Of a DNA stretch of 64,000 bases, positions 20,600 through 30,339 are shown in pieces. The stretch is from Epithemia pelagica (taxonomy: Eukaryota > Bacillariophyta > Bacillariophyceae > Surirellales > Surirellaceae). Position 1 is the stretch's first letter. The number at the start of each line of letters is the position of its first letter. The stretch spans positions 1 through 64,000 of the forward strand of contig OX337236.1 in the NCBI GenBank assembly GCA_946965045.2, in the 5' to 3' direction. Both the position numbers and the translations under genes were made by a program. The notes under the pieces were generated by a model that worked only from the letters and a program-made list of their open reading frames with translations, was not told where the DNA came from and searched no databases.

Positions 20600-22690
20600 T
20601 TACTCTTGACCTAGCGCTTCGAGTTGTTTTAAAAACGATGCGGCATTGAGGACTTCGGTACTTCCATAGGTGACTCGTCGTTTGTCGGAGGACAACATTT
20701 GCAAGTTTTGATACTCACTGTAGGATCCTCCGCCAATCACAAAACAAATCACCTCCCGTACAGTCGCCCGCGTCATTACTGTGGCCTTGAGCTTGGCCAC
20801 GTCCACGTCTCCCTTTACCTTGGGATCAAGATAGACATAGGTATCGTCTTCTCCCTTGAATTCGCACAAATTTTCCACCACAACCGTGGCATGGTGTTTG
20901 TGGATCTTCCCCAACATGTTCGTCACCTTGTCTGCTGCTTTGGCTAACAAGCCAGTGGCCTGTGTCGTTGCCTTGGCCATGAATGAAGACAGCATGGTAC
21001 TGCTTCCTCCCTTATCCTCATCTTGGACCGAAAGTTCCTGGAGCATGTCGGAGGCCGACGGAAGCATGTGCATGGAACGAAGTTGTTTGAGATACTTCAT
21101 GACCGAGTTTGCCGCTGGATCTCCGGCAAACACGGGAGTCACTTCGTCCAGATCACTGGCCTTGGCCGATGTCGCGAGCGCAAAGACAACGAGCAACCGA
21201 ATCTTGTCGTGGACCGATCCCTTGCTTTCTGTACTCAATTGTTGAAGGACATCCTTTTTGGCCTTGGCCATGTCATTCTTGTACTGGCCAGTCGCCAAGG
21301 CAGACTCGAGCTCAAAGAATTGAGGGACATCTCGTGCCGCCACTTGATTCATCACGGCTTGAAGAATACTGGTATGGACTTCGAGTTGCTTTTTGCGATC
21401 CAACAGGGCTGGCAAGGAATCCACCGCCGAGGCCAAGTCATTGGCCCCAGCATTGGCAAAGGGGTCGGATGGCCCTTTCGAGTTGCTAGTATTGTTGTTG
21501 TTGGAGGTGGTGGATCGAATTTCTTGTTCGCGTGCCGTGACTTGTTGCAGTTCCGAACCATTGCTTTCAATGGCTTCCGGGAAGGGCTGGAATTTGTGCG
21601 CTTTGTAAAAGGGATCCTTATCCGGGTCCAAATCAAACTTTTTGGTGACAGTCTTGGGTCGTTTCGCATCGGGATCCAAAACGACTTGGAATTCCACACG
21701 ATTGGCATTGTGTTGCAGCAAGTCGTCAATCAGGGCTTGGTAGGTACTACAATGTTGGACAGCGGTAATCAAATCAGAACTCCGATCCAAAATCACTAGC
21801 AAGGGTCGAGACAGAGAAGTTGCCTTTTTGCGCAACAAGGTCGGGTGCTCGGCCACCATTTTGTTCAGTTTGCGAGCCACCATTTCGCATGCTCCACCCT
21901 AATAATATCATAAAAAACGACAAGTACAAGGAAACGGCAAGGGTTGATTCCCCACAAATCAGTGTAAGAGACCATATCAGCAGCTCCGCATTATACCATT
22001 CAACATGAGACAAGAGCAACCACAATAAGAACGTACTCGAGGACACCGAATAATAGGTATCTGCCCAGTAGTGGCAACGACTGAGAATAATCCGTATGCG
22101 ATATCAGTCATTGTTTGCTCCATCATGACTTCGGTTGTTTTGGCAGAATTAATAATCTGATAGGAGTTTGCCTTGTGTAGCGAGAAGAGTGATTGTTCGA
22201 GGCAGACAAAATCGAGATATTGATCGTGAACGGAGGCAATCCGATCCAAGGATCCTGACTGCACGACAAGTTGAGCAAAGTCTTCCATCAGTGATCGATC
22301 CAGTTTGGTGCAAAAGTTTAAATGAGCGCGTTGGTAAAGGCCACTAGCACAATCTTGGGCAATCCGCGCGAGATTTTGTTTGGTCGGAAAGCAAAAGTAA
22401 ATGGCCGGTACATCTGGAATGGCTTCTCGCTCGCTGTTGATCAAAAGATGCAAGGTCACACCCCGACGTCGCAATTGCTGAACACTCATGATTGGGCTGA
22501 TAATTGACCGGCAGGCAGCATCGTAAATCAGAATCTTCCATTGGTTGTGCGACGATCCAGCCGGAGGCAATTGGTATTCGGCCTCCACCGTGGTCGCAGT
22601 TTCCTCGTTAAAGGCAAGCAGCCGATGAACCGCTTGAAGCTGACATGCCTTGAGCGAGGATGTGTCGTCGCCTGGAAGTTGCATTGTCAC
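20600..22690 (-). CDS. SLY1: Sly1-type Sec1/Munc18 (SM) protein
   Basis: Two exons: complement(20600-21898, 22037-22690), giving 650 residues, the usual Sly1/SCFD1 length. The 138-bp intron (GTACGT...TTAG) joins IIRCPR to GGACEMVARKLNK, recreating the Sly1 block that precedes the conserved EMVA-KL segment. N-terminal WKILIYD and later RPLLVILDR are typical SM-fold strands. Sly1 binds Golgi syntaxin-5-like SNAREs and promotes ER-to-Golgi fusion. The C-terminal half keeps REVICFVIGGGSYSEYQNLQ near the end, as in other SM proteins. It is divergent from the p24 gene, with 365 bp between starts; both belong to the early secretory pathway. Confidence 0.92.
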
Positions 22691-23055
22691 TTGTCACGGA
22701 TCTCTGTTTCGTCGTCAGGTTCTGGACCTTCGTATCCAACAACAACAAAAGAGCGCAGTTGCTCTGTTGAGTCGTCGTCACGAGATTGTAGATGCTGTTT
22801 TTTGTTCTCGATGACCCCGAAATGTCCTCTTGCCCTCTGTTTTCTACAATATCACCCCCGCCCCGGAATCGATCGATTCACGGGACGAAGTCAGAAAAAA
22901 GGGGTGTCTCGTTGAACGCTTTGAGCCCCCAAATCACTCTTTGTCCCTCCCCCAAAAATCGCGATTTTACCCGCGCGCGATCTAATAGCTGTCAAAAAGC
23001 GACCAATAACATTTTACACACACACACGCGGTCACAGTCATATTATAGATTCACC
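22691..23055. promoter_or_regulatory. Shared divergent promoter of Sly1 and p24
   Basis: 365 bp separate the two start codons. It holds two perfect palindromes, GAATCGATCGATTC (22866-22879) and AAAATCGCGATTTT (22955-22968), then a CG-rich CCGCGCGCG and a short CA-run. The palindromes may be binding sites for dimeric factors; co-regulation of the two trafficking genes is inferred. Confidence 0.45.
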
Positions 23056-23869
23056 ATGGTGCCGCTGATTTTGGTATCGACTGCCTTTTTATTGTTCTGG
23101 ACTCCTGGCAATGCCATGCCGTCGCTGATGGTTGAGGCAGGTCAGTCGAAATGTATCATATTCGAAGCGGCAATGGACACAATCGTCAAGATCGACTATC
23201 AGGCACCCGGTACGTCTTCTTGTTGTTCTTTTGGTTACCAGTTTTGTTGCATAGATTGCAGTGGTTCTCACGGAACGCACCTCGACAGATATTGTGGTGG
23301 ACACCTCCGATCCGGTCTATTCTCCATCGCATATATCAGTGGATGTGAGACCCAGCAATCGAGTGATTGAAACCAAACACCACGAGGCACCGGTACGGAG
23401 CAATTTGAAACCGACCAAGCAAGTGTTGGATGCCAAGGAAGGACGTATCAAACACAAATTTGAAAAGGATGGGGAAGCCGATATATGCTTCAAAGCACCG
23501 GAACGACCGAAACGGGGTGCGCACAACAAAAACGATGAAAAGCCGCACTTTTATCGGTTTACCTATCATGTGCGTGTGGCGGACGGTTTGGACGGCGAGG
23601 ATGAAGAGGGAAGCCCCCAACAGGCCGATATCAACAGTCATTTAAGTCATATGGAAAAAGAATTTCAACGGATTGAACGAGGGATGCACACAATTCTACG
23701 AGAGGCCGAATTCTCAAAGGAACGCGAAGCTCATTTCCACAAACAAACCGAAAGTATGAACAGTGCCGCCATGTTTTGGCCGATTGTTCAAGTGTGCGTG
23801 CTCTTAATGACTGGATTCACGCAGGCAAGTCATATTGTTCAATTCTTTAAACGTCGGAGAATCATTTAG
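23056..23869 (+). CDS. p24/emp24/gp25L (TMED) cargo receptor
   Basis: Exons 23056-23209 and 23262-23869 (253 residues). The 52-bp intron starts GTACGT and ends TTGCAG. The N terminus is a signal peptide (to about residue 19). A GOLD-type luminal domain follows, then a heptad-rich segment (SHLSHMEKEFQRIERGMHTI), a transmembrane helix (FWPIVQVCVLLMTGFTQA) and a short cytosolic tail QFFKRRRII. The FF pair and dibasic RRII end fit COPII and COPI binding of p24 proteins cycling between ER and Golgi. The luminal domain carries an uncommon charged insert around KHKFEKDGEADICFKAPERP. The start was chosen for the signal peptide; the frame is open upstream but not protein-like. Confidence 0.88.
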
Positions 23870-24151
23870 CTCTCGAGGGATGGATGATTGCTGTCCAACG
23901 AACGGAAACGAAACGTGATTCCAGCGAATCCGTCGTTACAGGATTTCTAAACTCTTCTTAATTGATGCATATGGACAAGGGAGTCGTTCGTATCCAAGAG
24001 AAACCATGATAGTATCAGCAGGACCCAATACATGAACAGACTATCTTCAGTGGTTGTAAGGACTATAGAGGTCGCTCTAGCTACCCTAGCTATGTATGTA
24101 AGTGTAGTTTGATTTCTGCGGGTTTTTTTTGCTTTTTCCGATCTTTTCACA

Positions 24152-25740
24152 ATGACGGTTACGTCGAACAACGGTCCAAACACACGTTCTGGGCTCAGAA
24201 AAGATACAGAAAGAGTCATGGAGATCCCTTCTCATCCGTCCGGGGAAACGGAACGAGATCCTCTTCTCGGCCAAGCAAGAAGGTCACCGAATACGAACCG
24301 AGCTCGACCAACACTCAGCAAACTCGCTTCTAGGAGACGCAGTAGCCGGCAAATGAGGCGTATCCGAGAAATACAAAACGAGCAGTCGGTATTGAAAAGC
24401 GTCTTCCCACAAGAAGGTGGTGGGGCGGTGGGTCGAGGAAACCGTGATGCGCCACAGTTCTCGTCGCATGTCGATTCAACTCAACGCTCTGGATCGCAAC
24501 GAACGCACAAACACTCGTTCCTCTTTTCCATGTTGAATGCGCAGTCACATTCACTCCAAGCTCATATCTTCAAGACCTTTATTGGAATGGTTATTCTGGT
24601 GGATCTTGTCCTATTCATCATTTCCAATAGCCAGAAGATTGACATGCCATACGCCGAAGGGATTGTAAGCACCATCTTTTGCATTGAATATGTCCTTCGA
24701 TTGGTCACCATTGTAGAAAGTCGCAAGTATTCGCATCCATTCTGGGGCCGCCTAGCCTATATGCGAACGTGGTCCGCTGTTGTGGATCTTCTTGCGACGC
24801 TTCCCTGGTTTGTCGAGCTCTTTTCCGGTTGGGATTTACCGACTCTGACCTATCTACGATTCTTTCGTCTCATTCGGATCCTCAAGACAGAAGGATACGC
24901 AAGGGCAATGGACACAGTGTACCGAGTTGTCTACTACAATGCTGAGATTCTCTATGTGGCGTCCCTTCTTTGCATCTATCTTGTCCTGTTCACCGCGGTC
25001 TTGTTGTACTATTTCAGACCTGCCAACGCGTCTTCTGCCACGGCCGATTCTCAGTTCAACAGTATCGCCTCCACAATGTACTTGTCGGCACTCATTCTCA
25101 CCGGTCAAGGCGGTCCAGACGAAGAAGGTCTTCCCTGGTACACTCGTGCGATTGTTCTCATGACCTCAGTCTTTTGTAAGTGGTTGGTTGCCTTTTGGCG
25201 ATGTGTTTGTTGCAAATGTACATATGAAACTCATCATTGTACCTCGGTATCACAGCTATTCCCATGTTCGCTATTCCTGCATCCATGTTGACCTGGGGAT
25301 TTGAGGCCGAGGCTGAGCGTATGGCCAAACAATCAAGAAAAAGAGCAATCAAGCGACGAGAAAGGGAGGAGTCTCAAAGCAGCGGCCTGGGCGGCATGAA
25401 TTATGGATCCTCTTCTACCTCTTCCTTCGATTCGGATGACAACACCACCGACGAAGAGTATTTTAAGCTGATTGCTGGTGAGGACGACGACGATGATGAC
25501 GATAGCCTGGAAGACCCTCGACTTCGTGAACTCCGTGACCAGTTTCGCAACTCGGACAAGAGCCAAGACGGAAATTTGACACTCTCTGAATTCATTGCTC
25601 TCAGCGACAAGAACCGATGGGATTCTCGTCCCGCGGGTCGAGATGATTTGGAAGGACGGCTACGTGTCCTGGAGGATTCCATGGTTTCCACAAACGCCAA
25701 GCTAGATCGCATCTTGCAACTTTTGGAACGACAAACGTAG
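24152..25740 (+). CDS. Voltage-gated-type 6TM cation channel with C-terminal EF-hand
   Basis: Exons 24152-25175 and 25256-25740, 502 residues; the 80-bp intron (GTAAGT...CACAG) falls at the start of S6. The N-terminal 125 residues are basic and disordered. S1 starts near 140. S4 YLRFFRLIRILK has R236, R239, R242 and K245 at every third position. The pore loop reads STMYLSALILTGQGGPDEEG (filter 316-322) in place of a TVGYG K+ signature, while S6 (MFAIPASMLTWGFEAEAERM) looks Kv-like. A poly-Asp stretch precedes one canonical EF-hand loop (D442-E453, DKSQDGNLTLSE), and the end (EGRLRVLEDSMVSTNAKLDR) is a likely tetramerising coiled coil. A Ca2+-modulated cation channel is inferred; selectivity cannot be deduced. 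Confidence 0.85.
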
Positions 25741-25947
25741 ATTGTGTTTTGAATCTCAGTATAATCGCTAGCAATCACCTTCGCATTGACGAACATGTCG
25801 AAGCACTTTTCTTTCAATGAGATCCTCAATGCCTCTGGATGTCTTGAGTCAGATCAAAAGCATACACGATCTGTCGTCAGGAAAGAGCCTCTTTTCTGAA
25901 CTGTCTCTGGGATGAAACTCAGTACAATCGGCCGACTGCATGGCTGA

Positions 25948-28311
25948 TCAGCTCTTATCTTTGAGTTTCGATTCCTTGTATGATCGGTCCAGTTGGTCCA
26001 ACTCTTTTATAGCTGGATCAAGTTTCTCGTACCTGCTCTGGGCCAGGGTGAATCCTTCGCGCCGAACCTCTTTCGACGAGTCCGCCGTCACCATAGCATT
26101 CCATGTCTCGCAAGTTCTCGCATAGAAATCGGCTAGACTTTCTCCTGGATGAGGAGTCTTTTGTTCGTCCGACATGTCAAACTCCTCGACAATCTCCTTC
26201 ATTCGGGCGCGAATTTGAGATCGCTTGGTTTTCTCACTCACAGCCTGTTTGGTGTCATCTTTCTCGTCTCCATCTACGGGATCGTCGTCCTCTCCTTCTG
26301 CTGCATTGTCATTGTTGCTATAATAGCTGTCGTCATCGTCGTGAATGGCACCTTTCCAAACTTGTTTGTGCATGGATCCTCCCCAGATGCAGTTCCACTT
26401 GTCGCGTTTCTTCAAATCGATGGACCACATGTCATCCATTGTAACTTCGCGATCTCCAATTTCCAAAAGCCCTCCATAAACATATAGGGTGTTGCCTGCA
26501 ATGGCTAGTTTCGCATTGATCCGAGGCAATGGTTCCTGTCGAGACACTGCTTCCGGCTGATTGGTTTCGGGATTCATGACCATTACAGAAGACGAAGACA
26601 CCAAAGAACCACTTTTCCCTGACTCCGAAATGCCGTCAGATGTCTTCCCATTCTTTCGTGGCTCTTCCGCTACTGACGATTCGTTGGTCTCCTCAATCTC
26701 TTCCTTTTCCTCATCTTTTTCTTCATCTTCTTCGTCATCGTCCTCATCCTCTTTTTCTTCGTCCTTTTCTTCATTTTCACTGGCTCTTTCCCCACATCCT
26801 TCGTCGTCACTGTCCTCAAATTTCTCATACACAACATTGCCTTGCCCATCAATAAAGGCAAACATGTTGGATCGGAGCTTTTCCAAGTCCCACCCACTTT
26901 CTGTTGGTCTATCATTCTTGGAAAATTCAGTCGTTTCTTCGTCGTCTTGTTCCAAGTCAATGATTTCATCGTCTTCTTCATCTCCTTCACTCTCCCCGTC
27001 TTGTTCCTCTTGTGTTTCTTGTATGGAACGATTCTCTGGTGGCTTGCGTCTTCGTCGTCGGCCACCCGATTTGTTGTTGTTATTGTTGTTGTGAATTTGA
27101 ATGGGAAACCATTTGCGTCGATTGGGATCAAACCCAAACAAATCGCCATAAAAAATGGAATTCACACGATGATGCACCCGTTCTTCGTCCACGACACCTC
27201 CAAAACACAGCATCATCTTGTCGCGAAAGGCCACAGAACTGGTACCGGCCCGTCCATTGGGAGAGGATGCATGCATCGTCATCAACGAGGTTCGTGCGAT
27301 GGTGGACGTCAATCGTTCCCACGTCGGTGGACTATACGACGGCTCAGCCAACAACGGCTGGAGATTGAGACGCCAGGCGTCGTTGTGAACCTTGGTTTCC
27401 GAAGGAACCCGAAACGACGAACTTGGGGCGGTCCCCCCTGTTACATGGACTGTTGGACCATCCGCTCCTCGCGTGGACGAGGACAGTTTGGAAAAGCCTC
27501 CATGGACAATCATGGCATTTTCCAAAATGGCCGCATTGCATCCCGATCGTGGTTCGGGACGGGCGGCCCATTTCGAATGAGGTATGTCTAGCCAGGTATG
27601 GGTCCGCAAATCCAATATACACACATCATGGAACCATTTGGGTTGCGTATCGGCTTCGTAAAATCCTCCAAAGACAATCATGAACTGTTTCCATACCAAG
27701 GCTGTATGACCCGATCGAGCCGAAGGATGAGTTCCCACCGCCTTGGATGGTTTGATTTCTTGCCAGGTCAAAGTTTTCAAATCGAACCTCCACAAATCCT
27801 TGTAATGATGATAGTCGTTGGCCGAGGTGACTTCTCCTCCAAAGACATAGAGGGCATGATTGTAGTAGACACAGGAATGGGCGCATCGAGGAGGGGGCGA
27901 TGTCGGTGTATGAATTTGTTTCCATTCTTGTTTGGTGGGATTGTACGACAACAAATGATCCAAGACGATATTGTCGACACCATTGTAGAATTCGCCGCCA
28001 AACAGATAGAGCTCGGCATGCTTCTTCTTGACGTCATCGTACAAGGTCAAGGAGGCATTGGCACGTGCCAAGGGAAAGCCAGAAAGGACTTGGACTTGAG
28101 CCGAAGCAAGTGCTTTGCGATCCGTCGAGGAATATTGGAGCAACAAGGAGTCCAAACTGTCGTTCTGCTGGTGTGGCTGTGCCGAATCATTGCTTTTGGC
28201 TTCCTTGTCGAGCCGTTTGCGAGCGGTCTTGTCGGCCTTGGCTTCTTTGCGGGCTTGCAATGCCGCCTTTTTCTCAAGGTCCACTTTTTTGCCCTTTTTG
28301 CCCTTGGCCAT
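25948..28311 (-). CDS. Kelch-repeat protein, KLHDC4/Kel3-like
   Basis: A 787-residue, intronless protein. A Lys-rich N terminus (MAKGKKGKKVDLEKKAAL) is followed by kelch blades with GG pairs: ELYLFGGEF, ALYVFGGEV, FMIVFGGFY, AMIVHGGFS, MMLCFGGVV and, after a long acidic insert, TLYVYGGLL, consistent with a six-bladed propeller. The Lys-rich start, propeller and C-terminal segment around PHPGESLADFYARTCETW (DUF4110-like) are the KLHDC4 plan. The insert between blades 5 and 6 is a roughly 170-residue Glu/Asp-rich tract. Molecular role is poorly known in the family. Confidence 0.88.
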   Translation of the reverse strand: MAKGKKGKKVDLEKKAALQARKEAKADKTARKRLDKEAKSNDSAQPHQQNDSLDSLLLQYSSTDRKALASAQVQVLSGFPLARANASLTLYDDVKKKHAELYLFGGEFYNGVDNIVLDHLLSYNPTKQEWKQIHTPTSPPPRCAHSCVYYNHALYVFGGEVTSANDYHHYKDLWRFDLKTLTWQEIKPSKAVGTHPSARSGHTALVWKQFMIVFGGFYEADTQPKWFHDVCILDLRTHTWLDIPHSKWAARPEPRSGCNAAILENAMIVHGGFSKLSSSTRGADGPTVHVTGGTAPSSSFRVPSETKVHNDAWRLNLQPLLAEPSYSPPTWERLTSTIARTSLMTMHASSPNGRAGTSSVAFRDKMMLCFGGVVDEERVHHRVNSIFYGDLFGFDPNRRKWFPIQIHNNNNNNKSGGRRRRRKPPENRSIQETQEEQDGESEGDEEDDEIIDLEQDDEETTEFSKNDRPTESGWDLEKLRSNMFAFIDGQGNVVYEKFEDSDDEGCGERASENEEKDEEKEDEDDDEEDEEKDEEKEEIEETNESSVAEEPRKNGKTSDGISESGKSGSLVSSSSVMVMNPETNQPEAVSRQEPLPRINAKLAIAGNTLYVYGGLLEIGDREVTMDDMWSIDLKKRDKWNCIWGGSMHKQVWKGAIHDDDDSYYSNNDNAAEGEDDDPVDGDEKDDTKQAVSEKTKRSQIRARMKEIVEEFDMSDEQKTPHPGESLADFYARTCETWNAMVTADSSKEVRREGFTLAQSRYEKLDPAIKELDQLDRSYKESKLKDKS

Positions 28312-28819
28312 GGTCGGAACGAGACGAGTATAGCGCGAGAGAAAAGTTGATTCAATGAATGGATGCGATGGAGTGGCACATCGATGGGGGTGTGGCTGGC
28401 CTTATGTCTACGGATTATGGTAGCTATCCGTTCGAAAAGGAACATCAACGTTGTCTCTAGATATAGGATAGTCTGTCCTGAACTCTCTCCACATCCAAGG
28501 ACTTTCAACCAGGCAGTGAAAAATAGAAGTGCTGTGCTATAAGCACCAACACCTTTCCGCTTGCTGGTATTCCTAACCTCTCTCTTAATTGTATACTATT
28601 GGACAACACCAATCGCTATCTAACAACATAGAGATAGCCTTTCAGTGAATGCTCCTATGATTGTTTCTGGAAGGACTGAGAAAATATAAAAGAGCCGCTA
28701 TAAAAAGTATTAACACTTGTTGGTTTATCCGTTACGGGCGACTAAAAAGGAATGGAACTATATAAATCTACCCATGATACTCTCTCTCTCTCTCGTTGAC
28801 AACAATCGATTGGCAGTTG
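28312..28819. other. Intergenic region
   Basis: 508 bp between the KLHDC4-like start and the GILT stop. Contains a short CT run (about 28780-28795). No gene recognised. Confidence 0.5.
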
Positions 28820-29959
28820 TTACAGAATGGTTTCGGCAAATTCGTCCTTCCAGCAAATTGGCAATGGAGTCTTGTCTTGTTGTGGTTGTTCCAGTTGTTT
28901 CGCTTGCGGACTACTACAGGCGGGGTACGAGCCCCCCTTTTTCTCGTAGGCATCACAGACGACGGTCAAAAAGTCCTTTTGCTGTTCGGCTTCGTCCATG
29001 TCATTGAGATTTTGTCCATCGAGAATGATCCAGGGGACATAGGTGTGTGGGGGTGTGGCGGCACTGGCCGCCTGAAGCATGTCCCAGGCCTCGTGATCAT
29101 GACACGCTTGAATGGCAGGAAACCACAAGTGATGGTCCTGGGCACACTGACGAATGAGACAGGGACACACGGTACTATCATCGTTGTCGTCCCCGTCCTT
29201 CTGGGATTCCTCCATGGGACGACTCGACGCAACCTTGTGCGTCAAACACTCGAGAAAGGGCACGTATCGTGTGGCATCCGGATACAAGTGAATTCTGGAA
29301 TCGTGCAACACAGTAGTTGTTGTAAGATATATAGACCGAGCTACGAGAGAATCAATCCTTCCAAGCGCGATTCATTTTTGGGTTTGGTGCCTTTCTCTCC
29401 AAGTAATGGTTTTACTACTTACGCACAAAGTTCCCACACATTGGCATCGCATTCCTTGGGACCGTGTTGACACGTTACTTGATGCTGTTCGGCATTGGTA
29501 ATTTCGGCATTGCCAAAGGGAACCATGGTCAATTTCATGACCGAGGGTCCCAAGGTTTCAACGGCCTTGGTCAAGTCGGTTTGAATAAACTGTTTGCAAC
29601 CCGGACTGGATGTACAGGTTGTCATGATTCGTATAGTATTGTTTGTAGAATTTGGAATGCGCGCAAGTGAGATGTCAGAGAGTGGTTAAGCAACAGTTTT
29701 CCAAGTTGGTCTCACTCTCACTCTCAAACAAACAAACAAACAAACACAACATCCGCCCACAGAGCACTCACCACATGGCTTCCGTCAAGACGACCACGTC
29801 GACTGGATCCACAACCGGAGGATCGTTCACAACGACAGCATGGTTGCCGCTTCGAAGAGCAGAATGCTGTTCCGCAGCACGCGACGACCCCCAAAGTGTG
29901 GTTGTCACAACTGCAACCACAAAGGATCGTCCCACGAGTGTATTCCTCATCATTGTCAT
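28820..29959 (-). CDS. GILT-family thiol reductase
   Basis: Three exons: complement(28820-29294, 29423-29605, 29772-29959), 281 residues. Introns are 128 and 166 bp. The first junction (ATG-TG/TCC) creates the active-site CPGC (residues 63-66), and the second rebuilds ELCAIHLYP. The GILT signature CQHGx2ECx2Nx4C is complete (C108-C123), followed by PFLEC and HTYVPWIILDG. A signal peptide (about residues 1-29) points to the secretory or vacuolar route. Gamma-interferon-inducible lysosomal thiol reductase homologues reduce protein disulfides at acidic pH. A Gln/Asp-rich insert around SSRPMEESQKDGDDNDD lengthens the middle. It is divergent from UPF2. Confidence 0.9.
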
Positions 29960-30339
29960 GGTGTGTTGATCTCTTTTGATCTGGATCTTTTGGAGAACGA
30001 AGAAAAAAAAGAAAAAAGATCCGCCGGGCACCCTCGCGCGCGCGCTCTGTGCGCGCCACCCTAACACTCTGCCGGCGACATTCAAGGATGTCTGCAGTAG
30101 CTATACTATTATTTTATATCCATACATAGAGAGGACACACCTAGTTTTTTGACATCGTCCATTTTGGGGACGACAATGAGGCAACGGCGCTTTTGATCGT
30201 TCCGATCCCCTCCAACGATAGTAGTTTCTGGAAAATCGAATCATTGAACAAAACATACAAGCAAAAGGTCCGTCTTCGTTTGTCCTTTTCCATTCTTTCA
30301 GTGACACAACGTGTGTGTGTGTGACAATCGAAACATACC
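29960..30339. promoter_or_regulatory. Shared divergent promoter of GILT and UPF2
   Basis: 380 bp between start codons. It contains an alternating CG tract (CTCGCGCGCGCGCTCTGTGC, about 30036-30055) and a GTGTGTGTGTGTG run just before the UPF2 start. No specific factor site is claimed. Confidence 0.4.
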
